In this document: in pieces, positions 1 through 8,447 of the stretch
Position numbering within the stretch: position 1 is the first letter of the stretch
How the letters are laid out: each line of letters starts with the position of its first letter
Assembly (NCBI RefSeq): GCF_014696875.1
Contig: NZ_JACJQV010000196.1
Coordinates: forward strand, 1-45,826
Source: Microcystis wesenbergii FACHB-1317
GTDB lineage: Bacteria > Cyanobacteriota > Cyanobacteriia > Cyanobacteriales > Microcystaceae
Direction: 5' to 3'
Length of the DNA stretch: 45,826 nt
Position numbers and translations under genes: made by a program
The notes under the pieces: model-generated
Told to the model about the DNA's origin: nothing
The model's database searches: none
Seen by the model: the letters and a program-made list of their open reading frames with translations, nothing else

Positions 1-94
1 AGACTTAATAGAAGGGATTGAATTGGCTATGTTAGAAGTTACTCAAAAAGATATTCGCAATTGGTTTACTCACTGTTGCTACTGTACCTCATAA
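1..94 (+). CDS. IS630-type transposase, C-terminal end (partial)
   Basis: The reading frame from base 2 to the TAA at 92-94 encodes a 30-residue tail that includes LIEGIELAMLEVTQKDIRNW and ends in cysteine-rich FTHCCYCTS. This is typical of the C-terminus of cyanobacterial IS630/Tc1-mariner-like DDE transposases. The start lies outside the window, so the catalytic domain cannot be inspected. The element appears to end about 20 bases after the stop, near base 113, where sequence matching the adjacent toxin gene begins; a TA there would fit the TA target of IS630 elements. Family assignment rests on a short tail and is moderate. Confidence 0.6.
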   Translation, partial: DLIEGIELAMLEVTQKDIRNWFTHCCYCTS

Positions 95-186
95 GTCAGA
101 GAATTGCTATAAATATCTTTTAAGATTGACAGATAACCAACAAGAGCAAGACTGCTGAGAGGAGAAGTATCGCTAATAATAATCAT
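95..186 (-). pseudogene. DUF3368/PIN-type toxin, N-terminal remnant cut by IS630
   Basis: Too short for routine ORF calling. On the minus strand an ATG at 186-184 overlaps the stop of the upstream antitoxin gene (CTATGA junction) and reads MIIISDTSPLSSLALVGYLS, then ILKDIYSNSL. This is the classical N-terminus of DUF3368 PIN-domain toxins, with the first catalytic aspartate in SDTSPL. Homology stops at about base 114 and the frame runs into the IS630 end, so about three quarters of the protein is missing. The four-base overlap with the antitoxin is the usual toxin-antitoxin arrangement. The remnant cannot form the acidic active site. Confidence 0.7.
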
Positions 187-428
187 AGCCAACCTGTCTC
201 TTTTAAATGCTTAATATCTTCCTGAAACTCAGCAACATCATAGTGAATACAAATTCCTCGTTCAGAAAGCAGCCGTTGAAACCTGATTTGATTAATACCT
301 AATAACTCACTTGCTTTTCCTAAGCTAATCTTATCTTGTTGGAATAACATAATAACAATTTCCTTCAACAGTTCATCCTCTGATAAACCACTTGCTTTAA
401 TCACTTCTTGGGAAATAACTAGAGTCAT
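183..428 (-). CDS. UPF0175 family antitoxin-like protein
   Basis: Eighty-one residues, the usual UPF0175 length. The central segment (residues 35-55, KISLGKASELLGI) is the helix-turn-helix-like core of the family, and the C-terminal LKETGWL is characteristic. UPF0175 proteins are commonly encoded directly upstream of DUF3368 PIN-domain toxins and are thought to act as antitoxins. Here the partner gene overlaps by four bases but is truncated by an insertion element. The gene itself looks intact, so this is probably an orphaned antitoxin. DNA binding and autoregulation are inferred from family, not visible. Confidence 0.8.
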   Translation of the reverse strand: MTLVISQEVIKASGLSEDELLKEIVIMLFQQDKISLGKASELLGINQIRFQRLLSERGICIHYDVAEFQEDIKHLKETGWL

Positions 429-489
429 ATTTTCTCCGTATTTTGATAAGAATTATACAAATGCTATCCTATGTACCCCTTGCAAGTCC

Positions 490-522
490 AGAAAACGGGT
501 TTCTCGAAGAAACCCGTTTTCT
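490..522. repeat. 15-bp-arm perfect hairpin, copy 1
   Basis: Arms AGAAAACGGGTTTCT (490-504) and its exact reverse complement (508-522) flank a 3-base loop, CGA. The same arms occur at 8597-8629 with loop CCG. The placement upstream of an AT-rich run could suit a terminator, but the repetition at a second unrelated site suggests a dispersed palindromic repeat. Confidence 0.85.
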
Positions 523-950
523 AAATAAAGGCAATCACTCTCCCCAATTCATAATTCATAATTCCCCTCTCCCGTATCATACTTTGTGCTTTTTGTCAAA
601 AAAACTTTTTTTTTGCAATAAAAATACACAAAAAAAAGATCATCGTTGTGGGTGAAAATGACTGATTTACCCGTCTTAATTAGGATCACCTTCTAGGTGT
701 GGCAAGGGTTTCAACCATTGCTGCCCAAAAAAGCACAGAATAACCCACTATGAAATTCTATCAAATCGCTGTACCCAGCATAACGTCGTTGTTAAATAAA
801 AATCTTTCTCAATTAATTCTTAAGAATCTATAAATATTGCGGAATGTTAATTTAAATATTCTCAAGTTTTTGCAGTCAATAAATAATTTTTACTTATCTT
901 TGTCGGAAAATAGAACTCCTGCAAAAATCCAACATCTACCATGGGGTTAG
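523..950. other. Spacer without recognisable gene
   Basis: AT-rich sequence with many stops in all frames. A reading frame covering 443-655 is translated palindrome and low-complexity sequence and has no coding character. No promoter, RNA gene or homologous fragment was recognised. Confidence 0.5.
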
Positions 951-954
951 GAGT

Positions 955-1036
955 CAGTTATCAGTTATCAGTTATCAGTTATCAGTTATCAGTTATCAGT
1001 TATCAGTTATCAGTTATCAGTTATCAGTTATCAGTT
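955..1036. repeat. Heptamer tandem repeat (CAGTTAT)11
   Basis: Eleven perfect copies of CAGTTAT occupy 955-1031, followed by a partial copy. This is a short tandemly repeated repetitive (STRR) sequence as known from cyanobacteria. The same heptamer recurs at about 23530-23556 and, in reverse complement with variants, at about 40738-40832. Confidence 0.95.
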
Positions 1037-1049
1037 CACTGAGAAAACT

Positions 1050-1125
1050 CCCCACACCCCACACCCCACACCCCACACCCTACACCCCACACCCTACACC
1101 CTACACCCTACACCCCACACCCCAC
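1050..1125. repeat. Heptamer tandem repeat (CACACCC/TACACCC)n
   Basis: About ten copies of a second heptamer, CACACCC alternating with TACACCC, lie immediately upstream of the RND pump start at 1139. A short version occurs at about 3901-3931. It sits where the pump's 5' untranslated region should be, so copy number could affect expression; that is inference. Confidence 0.9.
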
Positions 1126-1138
1126 TTATTCAACAAAG

Positions 1139-3784
1139 ATGAAAGAATCATGGCGAGAACGTCTGAATATCTCTCGAATAGCGATTAATGCACCGAGGTT
1201 AACCATTGCTTTCTGGTTAGCGGTGGCCATGGCGGGAATTTTAGCTTTTAGTTCCTTAAAATACGCTCTTTTCCCCGATATCAGCTTTCCAGTCGTAATA
1301 ATTAACGCTCAAGCGGATTTAGCTACTGTCATCACCACGGAACAGCAATTAACTAAACCCCTAGAAAATCCCCTTTTCTCTCTCCCCGGTCGTCGTGATA
1401 TTTCTTCGACTACTGCCCCCGGACAGTCAGTAATCAGTATTTTCTTTAAAATTGGCACAAATTTAGACAAGGCCACCGCAGCAGTTAAACAGGCTATCTC
1501 GCAAGTCCCTTTACCCCCTCAAGCTACTACGGAAGTTATCCCCGTTGATTTAAATGAGTCGGCAACAGTCACCTATGCGCTGGTGAGTGAGCAGAAAACT
1601 ATAGAAGAATTAAGCCAAATCGCCCAAGATAATTTAATTCCACCCTTAAAAGCTCTCCCAGGTACGGCTAAAGTTAATTTACTCGGTCAAGGTACAGTTA
1701 GGGAAGATAATCCCCATAAAAGCTTAACCCGACCATTACCCACGCTGGTGCGCTTTAATGGCCAAGAAGCGATCGCAGTGCAGGTAATCAAAAAAGGTGC
1801 CGCCAATAGTCTCGATCTGGCCGCGGTCGCAGAAAAACTGGTTAAAGACATAGCACAAAAACTGCCCGATGTCAAGATAATTTTAGCTGAAACCCAAGCG
1901 GAATATATTCGCGCTGCCCTACAAGGCACGATCGATGATTTACTCTTGGCAGTTTTGCTGTCAGTGCTGGTGATATTGATATTTTTAGGCAGTTTCGCCG
2001 CTACAATCATTTCTGCTCTGGTTATCCCCCTATCTCTTTTGGGGACTTTCATTATCATGGCCATCTATGGGTTTAATCTGGAAACCCTGACGCTGCTGGC
2101 TCTCGCTTTGGTGATTGGCATTGTCGTGGATGATGCGATCGTGGATGTGGAGAATATTTCCCGTTTAATCGACGCGGGGGAAACCCCGAAAAATGCGGCA
2201 CTCAAGGGGACAAGGGAGATCGGATTAGCTGTGACTGCTTCCACTTTAACCATTGTTGCCGTGTTTATACCCGTGGCTTTTATGGGGGGTGCGGTGGGAC
2301 AGTTTTTTCAACCCTTCGGTTTAACTGTCTCGGCTGCGGTGATTTTTTCTCTGTTGATCGCCAGAACTTTATCGCCAGTTTTGGCAGTATATTGGCTGAA
2401 ACCGCAGTCACGGGCAAAAATGACGAAACAAAAGCGACCGATTGAAAACGCCTATCGACGGCTCTTAAACTGGTCACTGCGTCATCGTTTGCTGGTCATT
2501 GCTATTGCCCTAATTACCTTTTTTGCGGGTATTGCCTTGATTCCTTTCATTTCTAGGGGATTTATTCCCCGACTCGATCGCGGCGAGTTTAATCTGGTTT
2601 ATACGTCCCCTTTGCCGAAAATAACGCAAATTAGCCCTAATAAACCGACGGCTAAGAGTTCTAGCGATAGTTTCGCTTGGATTTCTCAGTTAGCGAGTTC
2701 TCCCGAAAGTTTTCTTTTGCGTCGCACTATCCGCGATGGCAGCAAATTAGAAGCGCCGATTTTGCAGGATGGGGAAGTGGAATCGACTTTTATGATCGCC
2801 GGTTTACGGGGTGAGCCGAATCGTGGCAAAATTCACGTTAAACTGAAGAGCGATCGTAAATCTCACACCAGTGCGGTGCAGCAACGGATTCGGCAAATTT
2901 TACCGACAATTAGAGGGGTGAATGTCAGTGTCGAGGACATTCCTTTTGTGCAGACGGAAGCGGAAAAGCCGATCCAAATTGCGATTAAAAGCGATAATTT
3001 GCAGCTATTGCGCGATAGCGCCGAGAAATTGCGGGTTGAGGCTGCTAAAATCGCCGGTTTAAAGGATATTTCCCTATCATCTAGATTAAATGAGCGGGGG
3101 GATTTTTTGGCGATCGAGCGTTTAAATGGTCAACAGGCGATTTTTCTCAGTGCTAATCTTAGTCCCGATTTAGGATTAGAAGATGCGGCGATTAAAATTG
3201 AAGGGATTCCTTTACCGGAAGGGATAACTTTACAGCGTTGGGGTACTTCTTCTCAAAGTAGCGATGTTTTGGGCAGTTTTGGTCGCACTTTAATCCTAGC
3301 GACAATTTTAATGTTAGGAGTTTTATGGTTATTATTCAGAAGACTGCTAGAAACTATCGTCATCGCTTTATGTTTACCTTTAGCGATTGTGGGGGCAATG
3401 TTGGGGTTATTGGTAACGGGTAGTGAGTTTAGTATGATTTCTCTGATCGGGTTTATCTTCCTCTTGGGACTACTCGATAAAAATGCTGTGTTATTGCTGG
3501 ATTATACTAACCAATTGCGTCAACAGGGTTGGAGTCGGGAGGAAGCGGTTTTAGAAACGGGAATGATTAGGTTAAGACCGATTTTAATGACCACTTGTTC
3601 GACAATTTTAGGCATGATTCCGATCGCTTTGGGATTGGGTACTGGTGCGGAATTGCGGCAACCCATGGCGATGGTGATTGTGGGAGGTTTAGTCACTTCT
3701 TCCCTGTTGAGTTTAATTGTTGTGCCTGTGTTATATCTAAGTTTAGAGGATGTTTGGAACCAGATTAAAGCCGGTCAAAAGTAG
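1139..3784 (+). CDS. RND-family efflux transporter permease, compact form
   Basis: This is an inner-membrane proton-driven exporter of the AcrB/HAE-RND type, 881 residues against about 1,030 for AcrB. TM1 is near residues 20-40, a first periplasmic loop spans about 44-265, then TM2-TM7, a second loop spans about 475-710, then TM8-TM12. The proton-relay pair is present in TM4 (VVDDAIVDVENI, D331-D332), and the TM10 lysine is present in LLDKNAVLLLDY (K781). Where AcrB has its docking subdomains, each of about 90-120 residues, this protein has only short connectors (about 184-205 and 645-660). The pore repeats on both sides seem preserved. No adaptor (MFP) or TolC gene is adjacent. The ATG at 1139 has no strong Shine-Dalgarno. 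Substrate is unknown. Confidence 0.88.
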   Translation: MKESWRERLNISRIAINAPRLTIAFWLAVAMAGILAFSSLKYALFPDISFPVVIINAQADLATVITTEQQLTKPLENPLFSLPGRRDISSTTAPGQSVISIFFKIGTNLDKATAAVKQAISQVPLPPQATTEVIPVDLNESATVTYALVSEQKTIEELSQIAQDNLIPPLKALPGTAKVNLLGQGTVREDNPHKSLTRPLPTLVRFNGQEAIAVQVIKKGAANSLDLAAVAEKLVKDIAQKLPDVKIILAETQAEYIRAALQGTIDDLLLAVLLSVLVILIFLGSFAATIISALVIPLSLLGTFIIMAIYGFNLETLTLLALALVIGIVVDDAIVDVENISRLIDAGETPKNAALKGTREIGLAVTASTLTIVAVFIPVAFMGGAVGQFFQPFGLTVSAAVIFSLLIARTLSPVLAVYWLKPQSRAKMTKQKRPIENAYRRLLNWSLRHRLLVIAIALITFFAGIALIPFISRGFIPRLDRGEFNLVYTSPLPKITQISPNKPTAKSSSDSFAWISQLASSPESFLLRRTIRDGSKLEAPILQDGEVESTFMIAGLRGEPNRGKIHVKLKSDRKSHTSAVQQRIRQILPTIRGVNVSVEDIPFVQTEAEKPIQIAIKSDNLQLLRDSAEKLRVEAAKIAGLKDISLSSRLNERGDFLAIERLNGQQAIFLSANLSPDLGLEDAAIKIEGIPLPEGITLQRWGTSSQSSDVLGSFGRTLILATILMLGVLWLLFRRLLETIVIALCLPLAIVGAMLGLLVTGSEFSMISLIGFIFLLGLLDKNAVLLLDYTNQLRQQGWSREEAVLETGMIRLRPILMTTCSTILGMIPIALGLGTGAELRQPMAMVIVGGLVTSSLLSLIVVPVLYLSLEDVWNQIKAGQK

Positions 3785-3829
3785 CTAGTTTTACCGTCGC
3801 TTTAGTTAAGTAGGGAGGCACAATTATTT

Positions 3830-3899
3830 GTAGGATGGGTTAGCGGTAGCTTAACATGAGCGGGCGTTGTTTCATGCTTCAACCCAACCTACGTTCTAC
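3830..3899. repeat. Dispersed repeat with GTAGAACGTAGG end
   Basis: The segment 3859-3899 is almost the reverse complement of 15774-15819, which lies upstream of cysA: both carry GAAGCATGAAAC next to CAACGCCCGCTCAT on one strand. Its outer arms (GTAGGATGGGTTAGC and AACCCAACCTAC) can partly pair. It lies between the RND gene and the end of the photolyase gene. Confidence 0.7.
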
Positions 3900-3900
3900 A

Positions 3901-3966
3901 TCCTACACCCCACACCCCACACCCCACACCCTGTCCCCACGAAAAACTTTTTGCCGCAAACCCTAG
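3901..3966. repeat. CACACCC heptamers and MITE-end-like fragment
   Basis: A short run of CACACCC heptamers is followed at 3941-3963 by a sequence whose reverse complement, AGGGTTTGCGGCAAAAAG, matches the left end of the MITE-like element at 26667. It lies directly beyond the photolyase stop and may be a solo element end. Confidence 0.5.
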
Positions 3967-5391
3967 TTACCGTTTTGGCTTCTGATTGCTATAGAGTCGT
4001 TTGAATTCTTTTTGTTGTTGATTATGATCGACAATTGGCTCAGGATAACCACAACGATGTCTTTCTAAACGGGGGATTTTCCCAGTTACTAAATATTCCG
4101 TATCTACGGAAGCTAATTCCGGCAACCATTGACGAATATATTCCCCTTCCGGATCGAATTTTTGTGTCTGACTAGCGGGATTAAAAATTCTTAAGGGTTT
4201 CGGATCCATGCCACTAGAGGCACTCCACTGCCAACCACCATTATTAGCGGCTAAATCGCCATCAAAAAGTTTCTGCATGAAGTATTTTTCGCCTTTTTGC
4301 CAGTTAATAATTAAATCTTTGGTTAAAAAACTCGCCACGATCATGCGACAACGATTGTGCATCCATCCCGTTTCATTTAATTGTCGCATCGCCGCGTCAA
4401 CGATCGGATAGCCGGTTTTTCCCTGGCACCAAGCTTGAAAATGTTCTTCGTTATCCTGCCAAGGAAAATGACGAAATTCTTTTCTATAAGCACCGACCGC
4501 CAATTCTGGGAAAAAATAGAGACAATGCTGGTAAAATTCCCGCCAAGCTAACTCTTGCTGCCAAGTGATAATACTATTTTTTGCTTCCTCAGCCCGGCAA
4601 TTTTCTAATAATTCTAGGGTTGCCGTCCAAATTGCGCGAATGCCAATCGCCCCAAATTTTAAAGCGGCACTCAAGCGCGAGGTGCCATCGAAAGCGGGGA
4701 AGTTACGATCTTCTTGATAATTGTTAATAACCCCTTGACAAAATTCTTCTAATCTGCTGTGGGCGGCCTTTTCTCCGGGGGTGAGGGGTAAGGGGTTTTG
4801 CCAAGTAAAACCTAAATTTTCTAGGGTTGGTAAGTTAATAGTTTCTGTGAGTTTCTCCCCCTCATTTTCGTCTAATCCTTGCAGGTTTTCTAGGGTTTTG
4901 GGGCTGGCTTTGGTTAATTGGCTCCAATTTTTCCAAAAAGGAGTATATACGGTGTAGGGACTTTTTGAGAGGGTGAGGACTTGTCCGGGGGCATGGAGAA
5001 GTTGATCCCAGAAGGTTTCTACTTCAATTCCTTTTGTTTGTAAAGCGGCGATTACCTGTTGATCCCGTTGACGCGCGTAGGGTTCGATATCGAGGTTAAA
5101 AAAAACTGCTTTTGCCGATAAATCGCTGGCTAAATTGACCAGTGTTTGACTGGGGTTGCCGCGAATAATCAGTAATTGACTACCTTTTTGGCGATAATTT
5201 TTTTCTAATTCCTCTAGACAACCGAGGAGATAGGCAACTCTAGCCGGGGCGATATCATCCCCTTCTAAAATAGCAGGATCGAGGCAGAAAACCCCGATAA
5301 TTTTCGGACTGCGCTCCCTAGCTTTACTCAGTCCAATATTATCCGAGAGACGTAAATCGCGACGATGCCAGAAAAGGATTAGATTTGACAT
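3967..5391 (-). CDS. phrA: Deoxyribodipyrimidine photolyase (class I CPD photolyase)
   Basis: Blue-light-driven FAD enzyme that splits cyclobutane pyrimidine dimers. The protein is 474 residues, the usual length. It begins [18 protein letters not shown] (antenna-binding Rossmann domain). The C-terminal FAD-binding half has [38 protein letters not shown] and LRIFNP, which are the CPD-type active-site and FAD motifs. The frame stays open 22 codons further upstream, but that extension translates a heptamer repeat and the canonical start is the ATG at 5391. By similarity to Synechococcus photolyase the second chromophore could be 8-HDF; this is inference. It is convergent with the RND gene. Confidence 0.95.
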   Translation of the reverse strand: MSNLILFWHRRDLRLSDNIGLSKARERSPKIIGVFCLDPAILEGDDIAPARVAYLLGCLEELEKNYRQKGSQLLIIRGNPSQTLVNLASDLSAKAVFFNLDIEPYARQRDQQVIAALQTKGIEVETFWDQLLHAPGQVLTLSKSPYTVYTPFWKNWSQLTKASPKTLENLQGLDENEGEKLTETINLPTLENLGFTWQNPLPLTPGEKAAHSRLEEFCQGVINNYQEDRNFPAFDGTSRLSAALKFGAIGIRAIWTATLELLENCRAEEAKNSIITWQQELAWREFYQHCLYFFPELAVGAYRKEFRHFPWQDNEEHFQAWCQGKTGYPIVDAAMRQLNETGWMHNRCRMIVASFLTKDLIINWQKGEKYFMQKLFDGDLAANNGGWQWSASSGMDPKPLRIFNPASQTQKFDPEGEYIRQWLPELASVDTEYLVTGKIPRLERHRCGYPEPIVDHNQQQKEFKRLYSNQKPKR

Positions 5392-5430
5392 AAATAAGCT
5401 GCCCGCGCATTTAAATTGCTGGTTGAGATG

Positions 5431-5485
5431 AGGCAAGAGGCAAGAGGCAAGAGGCAAGAGGCAAGCCCCCCCGACGTCGGGGGGG
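5431..5485. repeat. Heptamer (AGGCAAG)5 plus perfect 20-bp palindrome
   Basis: Five AGGCAAG copies at 5431-5465 run directly into a perfect 20-bp palindrome at 5466-5485 (seven C, GACGTC, seven G). They lie just upstream of the photolyase start, in its presumed leader region. The G-rich tail continues to about 5500. Confidence 0.9.
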
Positions 5486-5602
5486 TTGGGGGGGGCGGGG
5501 AAAATTCGGCTAATCTAAGGATAGGCGGTTTAAATGCGTCTTAGCTCACTCTTTCTGTAATTATACGACAGTGGATCAAGAATAATTGTCTAATTTTAAA
5601 AT

Positions 5603-6295
5603 CTAGCTGTGATTGACAGTTAGTTTATTGACAAAATCTCGATGTTCTGCTGTTTCTAAACCCCGCTGCAAAATCACTAAAATTTTTCCTAAGTCGCCCA
5701 TTAATAAAGCGTTTTTATCTAGCCATAAACCAGGGAAGATTTGGGAGCGTATTATGGCATCACTATCGGGTTCTAGTTTAATATATTCTCCTGCCTGTAG
5801 CCGAAACCAATCAATTTCTTGTTCATAAAACCGCCAGACTAGGTATTCTTGGACTTGATTGCGACGGTAAACATTTAATTTTTGATGAACATCGTAGGAA
5901 GCACTAGAAGCGGCAATTTCGACAATTAATTCCGGCGCTCCTTCTACATAATCATCTTGACTAATTGTCGATTGTCCTCCCTTGTCAATTCTTAATAGGG
6001 CATCCGGTTGGGGTTCGTTATCAATATCTAATCTCACGGTGGCATTATCACCCAATCTAACAGCGGGAGTCGCCGCTTTATAGAGAGCTAACCATCCGAC
6101 AATATTAGCATGAGGCTCGGCGTGACTTTCAAATCTGAGGGGAGATGCCATATAAACAATTCCTTCAATTAATTCCGCTTTTTTGAGATGGGGCATCCCT
6201 TGATAACGTCGTTCAAATTCCCATCGAGTTAATTTATCGCCGTTTTCTAGGGGAGGAATTGTTAAAGAAGCAGTAATTACTGGGGTAGTTGTCAT
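5603..6295 (-). CDS. Uma2 family (DUF820) endonuclease-like protein
   Basis: The protein has 230 residues. Uma2 proteins have a PD-(D/E)XK nuclease-type fold and are strongly expanded in cyanobacteria; their function is largely unknown. Seen here are the N-terminal LTRWEFERRYQG and LIEGIVYMASPLR, then the core QPDALLRID followed by APELIVEIAASSASYD and a C-terminal VQEYLVWRFYEQEIDWF, in family order. The ATG at 6295 is preceded by a poor ribosome site. It lies 130 bases downstream of the ParA/ParB-like operon on the same strand, separated by a hairpin, so it is probably a separate unit. Confidence 0.9.
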   Translation of the reverse strand: MTTTPVITASLTIPPLENGDKLTRWEFERRYQGMPHLKKAELIEGIVYMASPLRFESHAEPHANIVGWLALYKAATPAVRLGDNATVRLDIDNEPQPDALLRIDKGGQSTISQDDYVEGAPELIVEIAASSASYDVHQKLNVYRRNQVQEYLVWRFYEQEIDWFRLQAGEYIKLEPDSDAIIRSQIFPGLWLDKNALLMGDLGKILVILQRGLETAEHRDFVNKLTVNHS

Positions 6296-6390
6296 AATTT
6301 TTCTCTTTTCACCCGTCTTCTAGTTAATCTTTGCCGGCTATCGGATCGGGATTTTTTCCTGATCTTCCATTATTATAACACCCATCGGTA

Positions 6391-6418
6391 GGGTGTGTTA
6401 AAGCATCTCAACACACCC
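6391..6418. terminator. Hairpin after the ParB-like gene
   Basis: GGGTGTGTT (6391-6399) pairs exactly with AACACACCC (6410-6418) around a 10-base loop, eight bases beyond the ParB-like stop on the minus strand. It lacks a strong T-run on that strand; it may be a dispersed cyanobacterial repeat used as an mRNA 3' end. Confidence 0.5.
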
Positions 6419-6425
6419 ACAAAAA

Positions 6426-7097
6426 TCAATTAGAAGTCAATAAATAATCCATTAATTTGATCAGAGTTGCTGCCCCCATTTTATCTACTCGCTCAGTGAT
6501 ATCATTAAGAGAAACAAAGGGCTTCTCCTTTAGAAAATTTGCGGTAACTGTTCTATTTATTCCCGCTTTTTTAAGTTGATTAGCATCACAGCTATTCAAA
6601 AGCTCTAAAATCGACTTAGAAGGAGGAGGAGGAGGAGAAATAATTTTTTCTTCCAGTCTTTTGATTTCTTTTTGGTACTCCTCTCGGATTGCTTGTAGCT
6701 GGGTTTCTAATCGTTTTTCAAGATTACTCATCCTCAATTCTAGAGGATTATCTGTTTTTTCAGGCGTGGTAATTAACCCAGGAGAAGGAGATAATAACTG
6801 CATTTGCTGTAAAGCGATATTCTCCGCTTCTTTATCAACTACAAAAGCGTTAATCATCTCGATGTCAGGAACTTTCTGATTGGCGATGACAGAAGCATAA
6901 TATTCTAAATCTCCACTGATAATATTATAACGTTCATCAACTTTTTTATTATCAGCTTTTTTGAGAATAGCAGGGCGAATAAGTCCACCCATTTCAATAA
7001 TAAGATTGGCTAAATTCTCCAATTCAGTTTCGGAGAAGGTTTCTCTGGCAACGGAAGGATTAATATCAGTGATATCGACTTGTAAAAATTTACACAT
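6426..7097 (-). CDS. ParB-like N-terminal domain protein with C-terminal helix-hairpin-helix
   Basis: The protein has 223 residues. Residues 5-95 resemble the ParB/Spo0J N-terminal fold: VDITDINPS, ETELENLANLIIEMGGLIRP, RYNIISGDLEYYASVIA, then VPDIEMINAFVV. The usual GERR motif appears as SGDLEYYA, so canonical CTP/parS chemistry is doubtful. A charged coiled coil (about 122-155) is followed by a poly-proline stretch and a C-terminal region with two helix-hairpin-helix-like segments (LLNSCDANQLKKAGI and FVSLNDITERVDKMGA). It starts with ATG directly after the TAG of the ParA fusion with no gap, so it is surely co-transcribed and probably translationally coupled. It likely is the DNA-side partner of that ATPase. 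Confidence 0.75.
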   Translation of the reverse strand: MCKFLQVDITDINPSVARETFSETELENLANLIIEMGGLIRPAILKKADNKKVDERYNIISGDLEYYASVIANQKVPDIEMINAFVVDKEAENIALQQMQLLSPSPGLITTPEKTDNPLELRMSNLEKRLETQLQAIREEYQKEIKRLEEKIISPPPPPSKSILELLNSCDANQLKKAGINRTVTANFLKEKPFVSLNDITERVDKMGAATLIKLMDYLLTSN

Positions 7098-8447
7098 CTA
7101 CTTAACTCCTATTTTAGCTAAAACTTCCAATGCTAAGGCTTCAAATTCTGCTGCTGATACTCCTGCATCAGCTTGATGTTCGGCATAATCGATTATAGAT
7201 TGGGGGGCAGGAATTTGTAAATCTCCCACGGTAACGTATTGATTTATACAGCGAGATAAAGGCATTCTTTCCGAGATAGTCGATTCCATCAAAGGTAAAT
7301 TATATTTGTCTGGAATCACTTGTTTTTGTTTGGGAAAATTATATCTTAAGTATTGAGCATGGGTGGAAATTTTGGAAGGTAAAACGCCTAAAATTTGTAG
7401 GGTTGGTTTACCCAAATCTCCACGACTTTCATTGATTTCTTCTTGAACAAAGTTTTTAACGCTATCTAATCCTTGATTAGAAAATGGTTTAAGATCTGAA
7501 GGAATTATTAGATAGTCAGCTGCAATTAAAGCAATGCGTGCATATAAATCAAGTGCGGGAGGTGCATCAATAATTACAATATCGTATTGATTATTTACTT
7601 TCTCTAATTTTCTTGCCAATCTAGCAAATACCGCTGCATTATCTTTAATTTTAGCTTGGTTAGCAATTAAAGATATGTGAGAGGGAATAACATCAATTTC
7701 TGGATGATTGAATCCTTGAGACTTTCTGACAATATTCTCAATAAAAATGCGGTTACTGTTATCTAGCAAATGAAAGACATTTTTATCTTTTAAATCATCG
7801 TCATCGTCGAATTGAAACTTAATTAAACCAACGGCAAAGGTACTATTAGCTTGAGCATCAATATCAATTAATAATACTCGCTTACCTTTTTTACTCAAAG
7901 CTGCCGCTAGATTGGTAGCGACGGTGGTTTTACCAACACCACCTTTATGATGATAAATTGCGATGGTTTTCATGGGGTTTCTGTGGTTGATTATTGGAGA
8001 ATTGAGCGGTGGAATGCCTAGGGATAAGGTTTCGTAGCCAATCAGAGATTTTAACTGTTCTAAGTGAGAGGAAATTTCTAACCCAGAACATCTAAAAACC
8101 AAATAAATTTTATCGGGTTTTCTTTGATAAAGTTGAATCTCATAACCATTGGTTAATAATCCCCACTGCACTTTAAAGTAGTTGAGATAATAACCTAAGC
8201 GGTGACGATGATTGATGAGCTTTTCTCTGGGATTTTTAGCCTCGATAATTAGACAGTGAGAGGATAAAAACTGCTTTTTGTTGATAGGTTTTTGAGCGGA
8301 AACAAGGAAATCTAAGCGTACTTTACCGAAGCTAACTTGTTGATACCAATGTTCGGGATTGTAGCCTAGTTTGGGGAGTAAATACTGGACAATTAATTTA
8401 CTCTCCACTTCCCTTTCGTTATGACAATAGTGAGGATTAAAAGTCAC
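7098..8447 (-). CDS. PD-(D/E)XK nuclease-like domain fused to ParA-type ATPase
   Basis: The protein has 449 residues and starts at GTG (8447). Residues 1-150 resemble the N-terminal domain of type I restriction R subunits (HSDR_N_2): EREVESKLIV, VRLDFLVSA and CLIIEAKNP give the set E12/E14/E16, D46, E69-x-K71 expected of a PD-(D/E)XK nuclease. From M159 a complete ParA follows: deviant Walker A HKGGVGKTTV (167-176), LLIDIDAQANS, and Walker B IVIIDAPPAL. ParA ATPases position plasmids, chromosomes or protein cargo. An internal ATG at 7973 could yield ParA alone but lacks a clear ribosome site. The gene forms a zero-gap operon with the ParB-like gene. Partition, defence or a selfish element are all possible; function is not established. 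Confidence 0.85.
   Translation of the reverse strand: MTFNPHYCHNEREVESKLIVQYLLPKLGYNPEHWYQQVSFGKVRLDFLVSAQKPINKKQFLSSHCLIIEAKNPREKLINHRHRLGYYLNYFKVQWGLLTNGYEIQLYQRKPDKIYLVFRCSGLEISSHLEQLKSLIGYETLSLGIPPLNSPIINHRNPMKTIAIYHHKGGVGKTTVATNLAAALSKKGKRVLLIDIDAQANSTFAVGLIKFQFDDDDDLKDKNVFHLLDNSNRIFIENIVRKSQGFNHPEIDVIPSHISLIANQAKIKDNAAVFARLARKLEKVNNQYDIVIIDAPPALDLYARIALIAADYLIIPSDLKPFSNQGLDSVKNFVQEEINESRGDLGKPTLQILGVLPSKISTHAQYLRYNFPKQKQVIPDKYNLPLMESTISERMPLSRCINQYVTVGDLQIPAPQSIIDYAEHQADAGVSAAEFEALALEVLAKIGVK

Noticed and set aside
443-655. 70-codon frame at the left end
   Set aside because: Runs through a perfect hairpin repeat; no coding character.
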